Of a stretch of 64,000 bases of DNA, positions 1 to 13,035 are shown one piece after another. The DNA is taken from the NCBI RefSeq assembly GCF_037042905.1, contig NC_087247.1, positions 58,985,920 through 59,049,919 on the forward strand, in the 5' to 3' direction. Under the pieces are notes generated by a model that had not been told where the DNA came from, did no database searches, and saw only the letters and a program-made list of their open reading frames with translations. The stretch is from Lytechinus pictus (taxonomy: Eukaryota > Echinodermata > Echinoidea > Temnopleuroida > Toxopneustidae). The translations under genes were made by a program, and so were the position numbers. Each line of letters begins with the position of its first letter. Position 1 is the first letter of the stretch.

Positions 1-531
1 AGTAGTAAATGAATTTATGATTGTTTATCTTTTTTTACTTCCATAATTGATAGTTCACAGAGAAACGAATCTTTTGGACTTCCATTTTAAACAGAGGACT
101 ATGAAAAATTTATGATATCAAATTATTATCTTAAAACTTTAATAGATATGCAACACTAAACATTTACTATCTATTGGCATGAATAAAAATAATGATAATA
201 ATAATAATAATTGAATTCTCTTTGCAAGAATTCAAAATCAGGAATGGATATTAGTAAATAATCAGGAGTTTTGCTGTTGTTGTCAAAGAATAAAATTTGT
301 CAAAACACAAGATGTGACCATAATGTGAACATAATAGTTTTTGCTAAGTAGTAAATGAATTTATGATTGTTTATCTTTTTTTACTTCCATAATTGATAGT
401 TCACAGAGAAACGAATCTTTTGGACTTCCATTTTAAACAGAGGACTATGAAAAATTTATGATATCAAATTATTATCTTAAAACTTTAATAGATATACAAC
501 ACTAAACATTTACTATCTATTGGCATGAATA
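1..531. repeat. Direct duplication, 346-bp period, upstream of the actin-like gene
   Basis: Bases 1-185 recur at 347-531 with only one obvious difference (atgcaac versus atacaac). The spacer between the copies holds an (ATA/ATG)n microsatellite at about 186-211. The block is intronic relative to the actin-like gene, whose first exon in the window starts at 681. The near identity means the duplication is recent; the left copy may continue upstream of the window, so the number of units is unknown. Confidence 0.85.
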
Positions 532-680
532 TGTTTGCATAAATGCATTGGCAATAACTTATGGTAACATGCTATATACCCTTCTTCCTCTCCAACAAAA
601 TTTATATTTTGATTTTCTTAATATTCAATGACAATTATTCATTTGATTGATTTTTTAATGTTTTTTTTTTCATTGCATAG

Positions 681-3600
681 GAAAAGCTGGTTGAAATGAT
701 TTTTGATCGTTTCAATGTAGAGGGAATCCTTGTCCAAGAGCAGGCATTGATGGCACTCTACTCTTATAAGGCTACCTCAGGCATTGTGGGTAAGCTACAA
801 CATAATTCTATCATTGTATTATTTCATCACATCCTTCTATAATTTTAATGATTGTTTAGAAGAAAACAAATTGAGAATTTCATCAATCTGCGGTGATATT
901 TATATAAACGTACATTTTTTATGACCATTATTGATATATCTGGAGCATTAATCTCCCCAGGCATGTTTTTTTGGCGTGAGTAGTGTATCTACACAGGTCT
1001 TTCTCAGTTCATGGCCATAACCTAATTTTAATTGAATACATTTATTTGATCCCAAGTTAGCTTCATATGGGAAAAAAGTTTGATGTTTTCAGGCCAATGA
1101 TTGATTACTTTTGAAATAATTGAAGTGAGTAGTACAACCCTATTCTAAATGACTGCATTAAAAAATGGGCTGGCAGATTTTCCTAAATGTCTGTGTTGAA
1201 TTTTTTGTTTTACTTTGATCCAACACAGTTAACATTGGTGAAAGGGTAGATATTGTGCCCATTGTGGATGGTTACATTGTGGAGAAAGGGGTGTACAGGT
1301 TACCGTTTGGAGGGAGGCAGATCACAGAACATCTCACCAGGCTCCTTACAGAGACAGGACACAGGTAATATCTAAATGAATTAAAGAAATTGTTGTGTAT
1401 ATCTGATTTATAATCTCACAGCTTGGACTTCGAGAATCTATTTATAAATTGAACTACTGGTACCTTTCCAGAAATGATTAGCTCAAAACTGAGATCTCTC
1501 TCTGTCACAGTGAGGATTATGACGTCTTTCGTTTGGTTGATGAATTTGACAAGACTCGATGGAAATTTAATATTTGAGATGTCTTAATTTACTAGCACTA
1601 CCCTTTCAGGGTGTTTTAAATTTGGACACGCCCCCTAGTGCTAGATGACTTGATTTGTTGTGGAAAGTGCTCATTTGTAGCTTCCATGTGATATTAAGCA
1701 GAAACAGTAGGGGTACCTAGCTACAATTGAATCAAGAAACCTTTTACAAAAGCAACAACATATTAATTATTATTTCCTTGAAAAATAATAGAATCCATTT
1801 TCTAAGTCCCTGAAGTGAAAACTTTCACATAGAAAGCCAATTCAATTTACAAAGTTTATAATTGTCAAAACGTTCTAAAATTATTATTTTAAATATAGTA
1901 ATGAAAGCAATCTGTTTTTAGAGGAAGAAAGTTCAGATACATTAGTTCAGTTTTTATATAGATGAAAATAGTTTTCAAACCTTCAATTGCTTGCCAGTCA
2001 AAGTGCACTGTTTCCATTTGTTAAGGCATTTAACCTCATTACCATGTCTCTCTGCTAGGATCTTACAGACATCAGTCCTCTAGTCTGCTTATCAACAAAT
2101 ATTCATCCTTTCCTAGCATAAAAAAAGTAACCACTACCAGTACTACAGCATCACCATCATTTTGCTACATCCTCTAAATATACAAATACCTTTTGTGTGA
2201 AATATAAGTTCTCCAATTCTTTTTTTTTCTCGGAGTAGCATATTGCATCACCTGAGCATTGATAGTGTTTTATCTGAATCTATGTATCCTATACATCCAA
2301 GAAATACATAAATGACAGCTACCACAACACATAACCCTCATCATAAAGTTTTGACAACAACCCTTTTAAAATCTCCTTAGTACCCCCGTAGGAATCATAG
2401 AGCATAAAGAAAGGCAAAGATGTTATCTTGATTCACGCTGTTAATGACTTGCAGCTGTACATGATCCACACCTAATTTACCATAATTTACTAACTGGTCT
2501 TGCCACAGCTGGTTTGAAATTCATTATTTCCTGCTTGAATTTAGAAGTCTTTTCCTCCCTGTACCAAGGCGTCTCAATCTCATGTCTCAGCACCCCTCTG
2601 GGGCTCCTTTCCTTGCCTTATCAAACTTTCTGACAATCAACTTTGACATTCTAGAGTTTTAAGGCCTATCATGAGACTAGAAAGTAGAAAACATGTGAAC
2701 GACAATGCCTTCTGGGTATAATACTCTAATAATTTATAATAGAGAAAGGGCTTGTACCCTTTTTGGATCACCATGGTCATAACTCCCAGAACATAATGGC
2801 AAAATACTTAAGAAGTATTGTCTTATGAAATAATAAACAGCTTCATAATGTAATGCATATTTATTAACATTTTCATTAGAAGCCTTGAGAGTTTAATCAT
2901 TTCCCCCAAATTACTATATTTTCTCATCAGCATTCATTGAACAATGATTATTTTTAGAACTTACATGATTCCATTACTACCATAAAAGGTTTGATGTATT
3001 AATATTTTATGTTTATTTATACAGATTGTTCTCTGAGGTGGAGAAGTACATTGGAAGATTGTTGAAAGAGAAGGTATGGTTCATTTTTTTGCAATCTGCA
3101 TACCATTTAAATTTTGATAATAAGATTTAATATTCATTGCAGACTTAACACATTTTATTTACTTTGAACAGTGATTTGCATTAAGGCTGGTCGGGATCAA
3201 ATCTAAATGAATATAAACTAAACTTTAATTAGAGATAATGATAAGTTAGGTATTCAAAATAAAGTAGGGAAGTAGGTAATAAGCAGATGATATGTTAAGA
3301 CATCAATGGAAAATAAGGAATAGGTAATGTAGTTTTCTGCTGACAAGTGAATGAGGGCTGACTTTAAAATACATTGTATTCAATTTACAAAAATTATAGG
3401 TTTTTTTTCTAGTGTGATTATTATCCAAATATATTACAGCTGTATGTGAGTGTTTGGGCAATGTGCTTGTTTTTTATTTGTGTGTGCTTCAAAAAAATAG
3501 GAGGGGGTTGTCCCCATCCTAGTCAAAATCTGTCTGAATTACATCTATTATGTATTTCTCTATATCAAAATTTGCCACTTGCAGACATAAGTAACACACA

Positions 3601-6600
3601 ACTTTCTAACTTATCTTTTTTTAATATACATTCATTTTATTTCTTATAAGTGTGCCCTTCTTTTCTTTAGTAAAGAGATAATTCACATTCACTCTACAGG
3701 CCTGTTTTGTAGCCCAAGACTACCATGCAGAGTTGAAATTTTGCTCGCTGGATCCAGAATTGTGCAGCACTTATCTTGACTTGGATAAATATGATGTACC
3801 AAATGGAACAGGGTAAGATCAACAAGAATACCAATAGAAACTACAGTAGGGATAGTGACATGAAACTAGAATCTCATTTCAATAAGGGTGAATGGCATTC
3901 CAAATGGCTCTCACAATGGAGGGACAAAATGCATACAAAATTCTAATCATAAATTGCTGTAAGAACAGCTTTTAAAAAGGTTCAACTGGATGCATTATTT
4001 TTTATGCAAGTACATACACCCAGAATTTATTCAGTGACAGTGTACCTTTGTACCCTGTGGTCTAATGTGGATTCCCTTGCTGTAATGGAGTGACTTTTAC
4101 TCAAGAATGTACTATTGATAAGTTTTAAATCGTCAGTAAGGTTCCTGTTGTTATTACTATACTCTATTATTGCTTGAAATAGATGTATACTAAATTAAAT
4201 ATTGAAAGTAGTATATTTCATCAATCGTGTCCTAGTCTTTGATTAAACTACAAGTAATGGTATTTACCACAGAGAAGGATTCATTATAATAAGAAACTTC
4301 AAAACTAATTCAAACTTTACTTTACTTTCTATGTAAATCTTAATTTCAAAAATTGTCCACAACATTCATCAAAATGTCATTTAATGCACAAGAAAATCAT
4401 TCAAGAGGCAAAGCAAGTTCTCTGGTGAATTCTATTTGATTGATCAAGAATTCACCTGCCTGGGGTCTTCCCCTAAACCTTGCTGGCATCATCATGTCCC
4501 ATGGCTAAATGAGGTCATCTGTTTGTCTAGATATTTCTCTTGATGATATTCCCCCAACAAGATAGTTGCACTGGCCCAAAGCCAGACATCTAGTTTCCCT
4601 CCTTGATGATAAAATAGAAGTAGATTTGTGGAAACAGGAATTAACCTAAAATCATTTAACCCAAGGGTATTGAAAAAGGAAGTGGAAGAGGGGTCAAAAT
4701 GGGTTGCATAATTGGATGATAAAGAGGAAGTCTGAATTTATGAAAATTGAATAGAATGAATTGACTTGGTCTGTTGCAGTGTAGTAACAATGGAAATGAA
4801 CCTACTATCACAGATTGATGTTTATCAGAATGATTCAGTGTTATGTAATGACAAAACACATTTTTCAATTCTTCCAGCTACCTATCTGGAGATTCAGTTT
4901 ATAGAAGGCAGCAGCATTCTACTTCACAGAGTTACTTTCTGAAACTTTGGATTGCAATGTGGAATAGATTTTGTAATTCTGTGAGGAAGAATGTTATAGT
5001 TTACACTTTTAACAAATTGAAATGATCAGTATTCTTCATGAATTCAAGAACTTTTTTACAATACTACCAAACTGATTCTATCCAGAGTTCATTGATTTTC
5101 TATGATTGACTAAATAAGCAGGTAATCAGATTACTTTAATTAAATGCTACATGGGAAATATGATTATTAATTTCTATATTATATACCACTCTTACTTAAC
5201 AGGTGTTCAAATTCAATATTCTTGTTGGCATAATGTTGATGAACTGTTTGATTTGTTACTAGGACTATCAAGTTGGATTACTCTCGATTCCGATGCACTG
5301 AAGGTCTGTTTCATCCGGAAGTATGGGGCAAGGATCATCCTGGTCTACATACATTGGTCTACAATGCCATTCAAGCATGTAACATTGAACAGAGGAAAAC
5401 AATGGCCAAGTATGTCAATAGTCTCATCACATTTTCAAATTTACACTTAGCAACCCCCCAAAATGTAATTACAAATTGTTCATATTACCTTATATTAATG
5501 TTTAAACAAAATATAATACTAATAGCAATTGAAAACCATATAATACAATGTAATTAATATACATCACATTGAAAATATGTATAGCAGTGTACTAAAGTTG
5601 TGAACTTTCATACTTTTATGGGTACATTTGTCTGCTAGATATTAATTTTTTGTTCATTATTGAAAGACAGTAGCCATTACAAAATTACATGTACATGAAA
5701 TGTTTGAAGTTATTCTAGTTAAAAAATGAGGGCCTTTGTTCTCTAGATGTCAGTGCCAGTTTGTAGTCTATGTATGGGTTTTTCTTTTATTCCTTTTTCA
5801 TTTATAATCATTTTAAAGTGACAGAGGTATGGAATAACCTGCTTGATTTTGATTTTCTGTATGGTAGGAGCATCTACCTATGTGGAGGTACAACCTTATT
5901 ACCAGGGATTGCAGAGAGACTAAGAACAGAACTAACTAAGATGCTACCTAAGAGTACACTCGTCAAGGTAATTATCAACCTCTACTCATTTTAATAAGAT
6001 TTGACAGTGTGTATGGATCCCAAACCAATATAATTTATTATCAGATAAAACCTGTCTAAGAATTAATTGTAAAAATGTTTATTGTAAATACAAGTTCATT
6101 TTGTGCAAATAAAATCCTGAGAAATGTAGAGTTGGGAATGTTATTGGTATTATAAATTATATTGAAAACCTATGAGCCATATCTTCTACATGTACAGATG
6201 ATCTATCTCCCTTATGTAATTATGAAAATACCAGGGCTTCTTGGGGTATTATGTATTCTAATCAGATGCCCCTGATTTCCTGTAACAAACACAATAAGAT
6301 ATATTTGTCTACAAAATTTCCAAGTAAATTGGATTAATGAAATGGCATAGAAGTAGAACAGAGGTAAATTTGTTTGTATCTGGTTGTATCACAAAAAGAG
6401 GCATCTGGGCCCCATTGCATAAAAGTTATTATCATGGTGACTTTGCCATCCAATGGTAACTACCATGGTAACGATGCTCAAGAGCCAATCAAATTGAAGG
6501 ATTCCATTGCCATTGGATGGCAAAGTTACCATAATGGTAACTTATGTTCAACGGGGCTCAGGTCCAATTTAGTTTCCTGTATCATTTCAAATTTCTTGTC

Positions 6601-6846
6601 TCCTTCCAAAACTAACCTCAATGGTTAAAGAATGAAAAAATATCTCAATATGAATAAGATGTAAAAGTCATGATTGATTTTTGTATTTGTTGTATGCAGG
6701 TGCATGCTGCACCAGAGCGATACCATGCAGCATATAATGGAGCCAATGTTCTAGCACCTCTCTCTGCATTTGATAACATGTGTATTACTAAGGAAGAATG
6801 GAGACAACTAGGACCAACAAGTCTTACAAAGTGGACAACATCATAA
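681..6846 (+). CDS. Divergent actin-related protein, 3' seven exons (5' partial)
   Basis: Seven exons join in frame: 681-789, 1229-1364, 3025-3073, 3700-3812, 5263-5409, 5868-5967, 6700-6846 (801 nt, 266 residues plus TAA), all with GT-AG borders. The product aligns by eye with actin from about residue 118 to the C-terminus. The first exon matches the actin segment around the MFETFN/AIQAVLSLYA stretch; exon 5 carries YSRFRCTEGLFHP, the counterpart of actin NERFRCPEALFQP; exon 6 carries GGTTLLPGIAERLRTEL, the counterpart of GGTTMYPGIADRMQKEI; the end (ITKEEWRQLGP) parallels ISKQEYDESGP. Actins bind ATP between two lobes. Here the second phosphate loop (actin DSGDG) reads NIGER and the WIGG stretch reads YNGA, so nucleotide handling is probably altered. 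It is neither conventional actin nor clearly ARP2 or ARP10; I cannot assign a subfamily. The N-terminal ~110-120 residues should lie upstream. Confidence 0.88.
6402..6562. mobile_element. Short palindromic MITE in the last intron of the actin-like gene
   Basis: The left end (gggccccattgcataaaag, then catggtgactttgccatcc) is repeated in inverted orientation at the right end (ggatggcaaagttaccat, then ttcaacggggctc). The arms are about 50 bp with a ~60-bp centre. The whole unit could fold into a hairpin. No coding capacity; a non-autonomous DNA element by structure. Confidence 0.7.
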
Positions 6847-8260
6847 ACAACATAACTTGTATGACAGATGCTCTTATGATAATTCATTTGTAACTTGGTG
6901 AGGTTCATCCCTTGGGTGTTTCATCAATATTGTTCAACTGAAAAGCTCTCACATCTGGCACCTACATCAGAAAAATCATTAGTTTTGATTAGCCGGGATT
7001 TGAGAAACACTGTTACTATGTCAATTGTAAGAGAATGATAACCTTTCATAGAATGGTCTTTCAACAATACCTAGCTGAACTAGACAAGAATGATTTCCAG
7101 CCCTAGCAATGTATCTTTGATGAAGCAAAGGTATATGCAGTTGTTGCCAAATGAAGTATTGGATCTTGGATCAACTTGCAGCGAAACCAAGGATAAGAGC
7201 TTTAATGCAAGTGAACAGTCAAACTCAAAAATATAAGTGGATTATAAAGCTTATTATTACAAAACAATATCTTGAAAGGATCTAATACTTGGATCGTATG
7301 CGAAGTAACATTTTTAGTAATTATTTAATTGATTAGAATTTGAGTTTTTTTTTTTACACATGTAACATTTATTTCTTTATTTTAATAAAGGATAAAAGAA
7401 AGCTACATGAAATGAAGAAGTAAATTTTCTGAAAATACAAACTGACAGTGATTTTAACAGCTTTGTAGTTATAACTTTCTCCCTTCTCTTTTGAGAAAAA
7501 TAACGTCAAATTGTACCTTTTTAATAGCAGTTTTTCTTATAACTAGTTCAATATTTAAGTTCATGATTGAAAATTTTGTACCTGATGTAGTACACGTATA
7601 TTGAATATGTAATATGGATGGACTTGTATATAGTTTTGACCTGATTTATGCAAACTAGTTAGATTATCTAGATCGACATAAATTTCTCAAACATTTCTCA
7701 AAATGGTTTTAAAAAAGGTCTGCATGTATGTGTGATTTATCCCTTTTTGGCTGATTTTTTTTAAATTGAATACTTATTTCAACTTTATATGAAACAAATG
7801 AAAACTAAATAGGCGTAGAGTTTGTATAATATTATAATCTTGAACCTGCTTCAAGTAAGTGACTATTAATTTTCATTTTCAAATATATAGTTGTAGTATT
7901 GGCAATGAAGTGTACATTTTTGTAAATAAAGAGACATGGTTAATGTATAGTGAGGACACACTTATGACCCCATATTCTATTTTGTATACAAATGATTTAT
8001 CATGTACATAGTTGTAAATAGTTAATAGAATATGAACGCCAGCCAGTATGTAGATACAAATATGTGCTTTCCAAACTATATTTGGAGATGCTTTTGTAGA
8101 AGACCTATTTTAATGCTTGTTTTTCTTACTTCGACCAGATTTTTCAAAAAGTTTGTAAATCACAGATTGCATCCAGAATGTCTGAGAGATCAAATTTAGT
8201 ACTGAGTTTTAAAGTTTACGTTCGTGATTGATTGATTGTGAATAAAGCAAAGTTGTATGA
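6847..8260 (+). terminator. 3' UTR of the actin-like gene with several poly(A) signals
   Basis: Downstream of the TAA the sequence is AT-rich and non-coding. Canonical AATAAA hexamers lie at 7384-7389, 7925-7930 and 8241-8246, so alternative 3' ends are possible. Which one is used cannot be told from sequence. Confidence 0.5.
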
Positions 8261-9932
8261 AGTCTTTTAGATGGAATTTTTTCTTTTAAGTGTATTTAAG
8301 TGTATTAAAATAAACTTGTAGTATTGTACAGAAAAGAAATTGAAAACATGCACTCAAATATTTGGTTTATTTCATTATCCCACATGTAGCTGTGCATTCA
8401 AAATGCACTATTTTCATTCATTTTCTATACTCGTCAAAGTCCACCCTGATGTAAAATTGATTTTGATAAAAGTAGAAAAATAAGAAAAACTCATGGCAAA
8501 ATTCAGCAAAAATTCATTTAAAAAAATAACGAGTTATGAATCCTTAAAGTTTCAATATTGTGATGTCACATATAGACATCTCCTTCATATATCATGTAAT
8601 ATAAACGTCATAAATGATAGATTTCAATAAACTGTTTAACCTATGTATTCAATATACTATCAGAGAAAAAAACATTATGTAATCCTTAGAAATAACCCAC
8701 ATGAACCATTAAAAAGTGCAATTTATTTCAATTATGTTACATGACATACTAAGGAGCTTTGTGTACCTGCATGTGCCATCACCAAATATTACAACTTATT
8801 AAGTATTAATAACTATGTTATTATATGTTGGAAATCTTTGCCAAACCTTCAGTAATATCATTCTCTACTTGTTCTGCTATTATCAAAACAAACTTGAAGT
8901 CAGTGTAGACTTTCCCTGTGATCATACATGTATTCTAGCTTTCAAACTATTTCTAAATATGCAAATTAATTTTCACTATTTATAGTTAGTATATTACAAG
9001 AGCTTTTCTTATTAATCACTGAAATGTTATCTTCATATTGGTTTTTATATCAGCGATATAAAATCATTTTTTTGTGTTTTATTATGTATTTCTTTTTCTT
9101 TTTGCTGGAATATGGTCTCTCTGGAGAAATTCTACTTTCTGAATCATTTTATTCCTTTATATTGAAGAAATACGGTATGTTTTGGAATGTAATAAAAGCA
9201 ACAGCAATATAGGATAGTTATATTCATATTTGTCTACCGGTATATTTTTTCTTAAAAATCTGTCTCAATATTGAATCATTTTTAGAAAGAACAAAATTTT
9301 CAACATTTTATATATTGTCTTTCTTGCAAATTAATTTAAAAAAAATTAATTCTCACTGTACTGTATACTTATGTGAAGTTTATTAAATGATCTGCTTTGA
9401 AAGCAGTAATAGTGAATTAATATATATGTATGAACAGATTTTTCTATTATATAAATGTATCACCATGTGCAATTAGTTTCACACTCATTTTTATTGCAAT
9501 AGATATTTTGTATGTATTCATTTTTTGCTTATCCCTTATCATTTTGAGCTTTAGTATAACACGATCAAACTATGAATTTATCATAAAGCTGGACTTTTCT
9601 ATATATTTGTTAATGTGAGCAGTTTTGAATTTTTAATAATAGCTGATGATTAAATAACTCATATGTGATAGTATCTTTATCCCAGAGTGTTTATAAATAT
9701 ATTGGATGAAAGTCTTTTATGGATAATGAACGTATTGATAGTCAAAACAATGATCACTGCAATAATAAAGATATGAAAATTATTATTCTGTCTTTTAGTG
9801 ATTTTCTTATCAGCTGTGATGTAATATTTCATTTAGAAAGAACTATTGGTCAATACCAATGTAAGATATGAGGCCCCTATTTCACATATTTAGAGTTTAT
9901 ATCTGCCTATTTGGCAATTCCAAATCTTAGAT
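8261..9932. other. AT-rich intergenic DNA, nothing recognised
   Basis: This gap between the 3' end of the actin-like gene and the SINE contains only short open frames with no splice structure, no domain resemblance and strongly A/T-biased composition. I see no repeat or RNA gene in it. Confidence 0.6.
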
Positions 9933-10170
9933 GGCATGGTGGCTCAGTGGTAGAGCGTCCTCCTCATGAACGGGAGGTTGTGGGTTCAATCCATAACCGA
10001 ATCATACCAAAGACTTATAAAAATGGGACCTTCTGCTTTCTTGCGAGGCGCTTAGCATTTAGATTGGAGAAGGGTAATAATATCATTATGTTCATGCAAG
10101 GCCTGCTGGTAGAGCAGTTTCCTAACTGAAGTGGCTACCCTGGGTAAATAAAATATCATTATTGATATTA
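9933..10170 (+). mobile_element. tRNA-derived SINE, copy 1
   Basis: The head has RNA polymerase III promoter boxes: A box TGGCTCAGTGGTAGAGC and B box GGTTCAATCC, as in a tRNA with a CAT-like anticodon loop (CTCATGA). A ~150-bp body and an A/T-rich tail beginning GGGTAAATAAAA follow. A second copy in opposite orientation lies at 54893-55138, sharing the head, body (CCAAAGACTTATAAAAATGG) and tail. The copies prove a dispersed SINE family, not a functional tRNA gene: the head is not followed by a mature tRNA 3' end. Confidence 0.88.
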
Positions 10171-12531
10171 TATCATACACCAGTTCTCGGGTATATTTCA
10201 TTCAACAGCTCTTTGAGTTTGTCCTACCATTCGATCTCTTCACTAGTAGGGTCGTCTCACAAAGTAGCAATTGCTACTTCATATGCACCTGATTATGCCT
10301 TAGCAATTGCTTATTTTGTATGCATAACTCTTTGCTTGTACTTAAACTCTTTTCTTGCCTTCAGAAAGCAATCGCTAGTGGTTCAAACAATAGGACATCA
10401 CGCTGGTGCAGACACGACTCACAGAACAAAGGCTGGACTCGAATGCAGAGTTGTGGCAGTGCAAAATACCGCTTCTCTCATGTAACATCTTTTCCTTAGA
10501 CGCTGTGTCAAACTATTTCTTTAACTTTTTCCTAATTAATAAATTCATAAAGATTGCTTTTGGTTTGCAATCACTAGGAAGAAAACATGTTCATGTAGGC
10601 TACTGTACATACTGGAGTTCTCTGAGGTGCATAAACATGATTATAAGCAAATCGAATAAGCAAATGCTCAAGCTGTTCTGACAGAGCTTTAAAAAACCCA
10701 AGCAAATGCTTAAACGCACATGCTAAATGTTCGCTTTATGCCTACACTTCTTAGAAATAGTCTAATTGTCAAGTAAATGTTATCAGGCAGCTAGCAATAG
10801 CTTTAGCTTAATAGCAAAGCATTTGCTCGCTCATTTTTATGCATCTGGAATCAAGCAAAAGCAATAGCTACATTTTATGCATCTGACTCAATGGATAATG
10901 TTATCAATCACCACTGGTGGTAGATAGTACGTCTGAGTGCTCTTGTATTACGAGTGGTAAATGATCACAACTCACAACCACATTCGTGCTTTGGATAACA
11001 AGTCACAATAACATATGAATGATGATACCACTATACTGGCTGGAACTATAAAGGGAGATTTTTTATCAAATGAACTTCCAATACCCTTGCTTCATTCCAC
11101 ATAAACTGCCAACAGAATCTCTCAATATCAACCTTGGTTTTAATGAAATATATTTATATATTTATATAAATCTGCATACAAAATATGACGAGCCAATATT
11201 TTATGCATGAAACAACGATTTATAGAAAATGTATTAAAAAAGTTTAAGATATGTAAATGACTAGAATATCAAGTATTGGCACAAATTCACAAATGCAATG
11301 TTGCTTTTAAGCATACATGCACACAGACATGATTTATAAGAACAATATTTGAGAAATCTGTAATTACACCAAATTTGTTTAAAATGTCTTTAGTGAACGT
11401 GGGACATTTTCTTGGAAGCATTTACGTTATAAAATAATTCATTACAAAAGATTTATTATATGTTTTTCAAAGACGAGAGATCTATAAAACCTAAGTCATT
11501 GCACTTTTATCATGATTCAAATAGAAAAAAATTGTGTCCTCCAAGTACTCTTGTTACTTTCTCATGCTTTTTTACACTGATGTTATACTACATTAAAATT
11601 TAATCACAATTCTAAAAATATGAATTATATTGGAACAAAATACTTCTGGTTAAAAGAGATAAGCAATTTACAGTCCTCTGATTTTTACATTCTTCATATA
11701 AGTGAATATATTCTTGCTTTAAGAGGATTGTGTAGATTTTCTGTCATAATTTTGCTCGGTCGTAACCCAATACCCTGTTAATACCATCAGTTTAGGTATG
11801 TTCCACCATCTAATGCTACGATCACAGATAACTTAAAGAACACAGTACAAATGATACACATAGCAATAAATAGTATGAAATTTTTTGTATAGTGTTCTTA
11901 AAGGTATTTGTGACCGTAGCATACGTTCTATTTTATATTCAATAGTCTGCGTAAATCATGTAGACACTAATATCATTAAAATAATATTCAGCTTTAAAAT
12001 GCTTCAGCAAAATTTGGAACTTAAAGGAACTCTGCAACATGTCCAGGTGAATGCAAAGGTATAAAGTATCTGAGGGGACAAGTGAGAAATTCGGATCCAA
12101 TATCTAATAAGATAGTAAACTCTACATCAATTTCTAAGAAGGGTGGTCAGAGTTGAATTTAAGTGTGAACAGAAATATAGATACCAAAATTTGTGAATTT
12201 TCTTGTAGCAGATACACTTATGAAGCAGTAGATCATGTTATAGAAATTTTGTACTAAACCCCACCCCTACCCACTTGTTATGCTATGCCGTTGAACTAAT
12301 CGCGCTTATATCATTGGATCCCTCTCATATGCACTTAAACCTATGACATGCACGGACAAAATACAGTGCCATCAGAATTTTGATTATTCTAGTAATGTCC
12401 CCCTCCCCCTTCAATTTACAAGGCTGCATGGAGATGATCATTGTCCAAAATTACGTTCCTGGGAATATGTACTCCATCCCTTCTCCTCGGAGTTGGAAAA
12501 TTCTAAATCAATAGTAACATGGTACTGTTCT
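10171..12531. other. Intergenic DNA between the convergent genes
   Basis: No gene is supported. The stretch 10259-10900 repeats the words AGCAATTGCT, AGCAAATGCT and TTTATGCATCTG in both orientations, suggesting an eroded palindromic element, but I cannot fix its ends. A clear ~125-bp hairpin element is listed separately at 11811-11935. The remainder is AT-rich and featureless. Confidence 0.5.
11811..11935. mobile_element. 125-bp hairpin MITE
   Basis: Left arm atgctacgatcacagataac then aaagaacac is mirrored by right arm gtgttcttaaag then tgtgaccgtagcat, giving imperfect ~35-bp inverted repeats around a ~50-bp A/T centre. Structure only; no family recognised. Confidence 0.6.
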
Positions 12532-13035
12532 CTAAAGGGCAAGTCCACAAAAAGTTGAATAAAAAGAGATTAATCAATTGAGTACAACATTGAACATTTT
12601 ATCAAAATCAGATGTAAAATAAGAAACATTTTAAAATTTCACTTAATTTTACAAAACAGTAATATGCACATCCTGGTCTGTATGCAAATTAGGTGACATC
12701 ACTCACCATCTTTTTATATTTTATTCCTGGTACATGAAATGTGAAATTTTATATCTTAATTTTTTTCCTCATAGTCTAATCAACATTTAATTCCTCTATG
12801 AATATGTGACATTGTTATTTTTACAACCCGTCATGATTCATAGAGATGTTTTGTTACTGTCAAATCTATAAGTATGAAGTATTCTATATTCATATATTAA
12901 AATACAAAACAATACTTAGTGGGTGACTTAGTGAGCGACTTTCTTATTTTACATCCGATTTTGATGAAATTTCATCATGTTTGATTATTCTTTTTATTCA
13001 AATCTACATTTTTTTGGGTTGGACTTTACCGTTAA
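12532..13035. mobile_element. TTAA-flanked palindromic MITE abutting the carrier A stop codon
   Basis: The ends read (C/T)TAAAGGGCAAGTCCAC on the left and the inverse GTTGGACTTTACCGTTAA on the right, with near-mirror interiors (aaaatcagatgtaaaataag versus cttattttacatccgatttt). The same family is complete at 30826-31434, 32234-32842 and 34092-34704. TTAA at both ends is the target duplication used by piggyBac- and Kolobok-type transposases. The right-hand TTAA overlaps the TAA stop of carrier A, and an AATAAA on the - strand (12993-12998) lies inside the element, 33 nt past the stop. Confidence 0.85.

Noticed and set aside
9933..10004. Functional tRNA gene
   Set aside because: The A and B boxes are present but the sequence continues into a SINE body and the acceptor stem cannot be closed.
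9911..10129. 72-codon frame, and its counterpart at 54937-55152
   Set aside because: Both are translations of the SINE; the shared peptide GGSVVERPPHEREVVGSI comes from the tRNA-like head.
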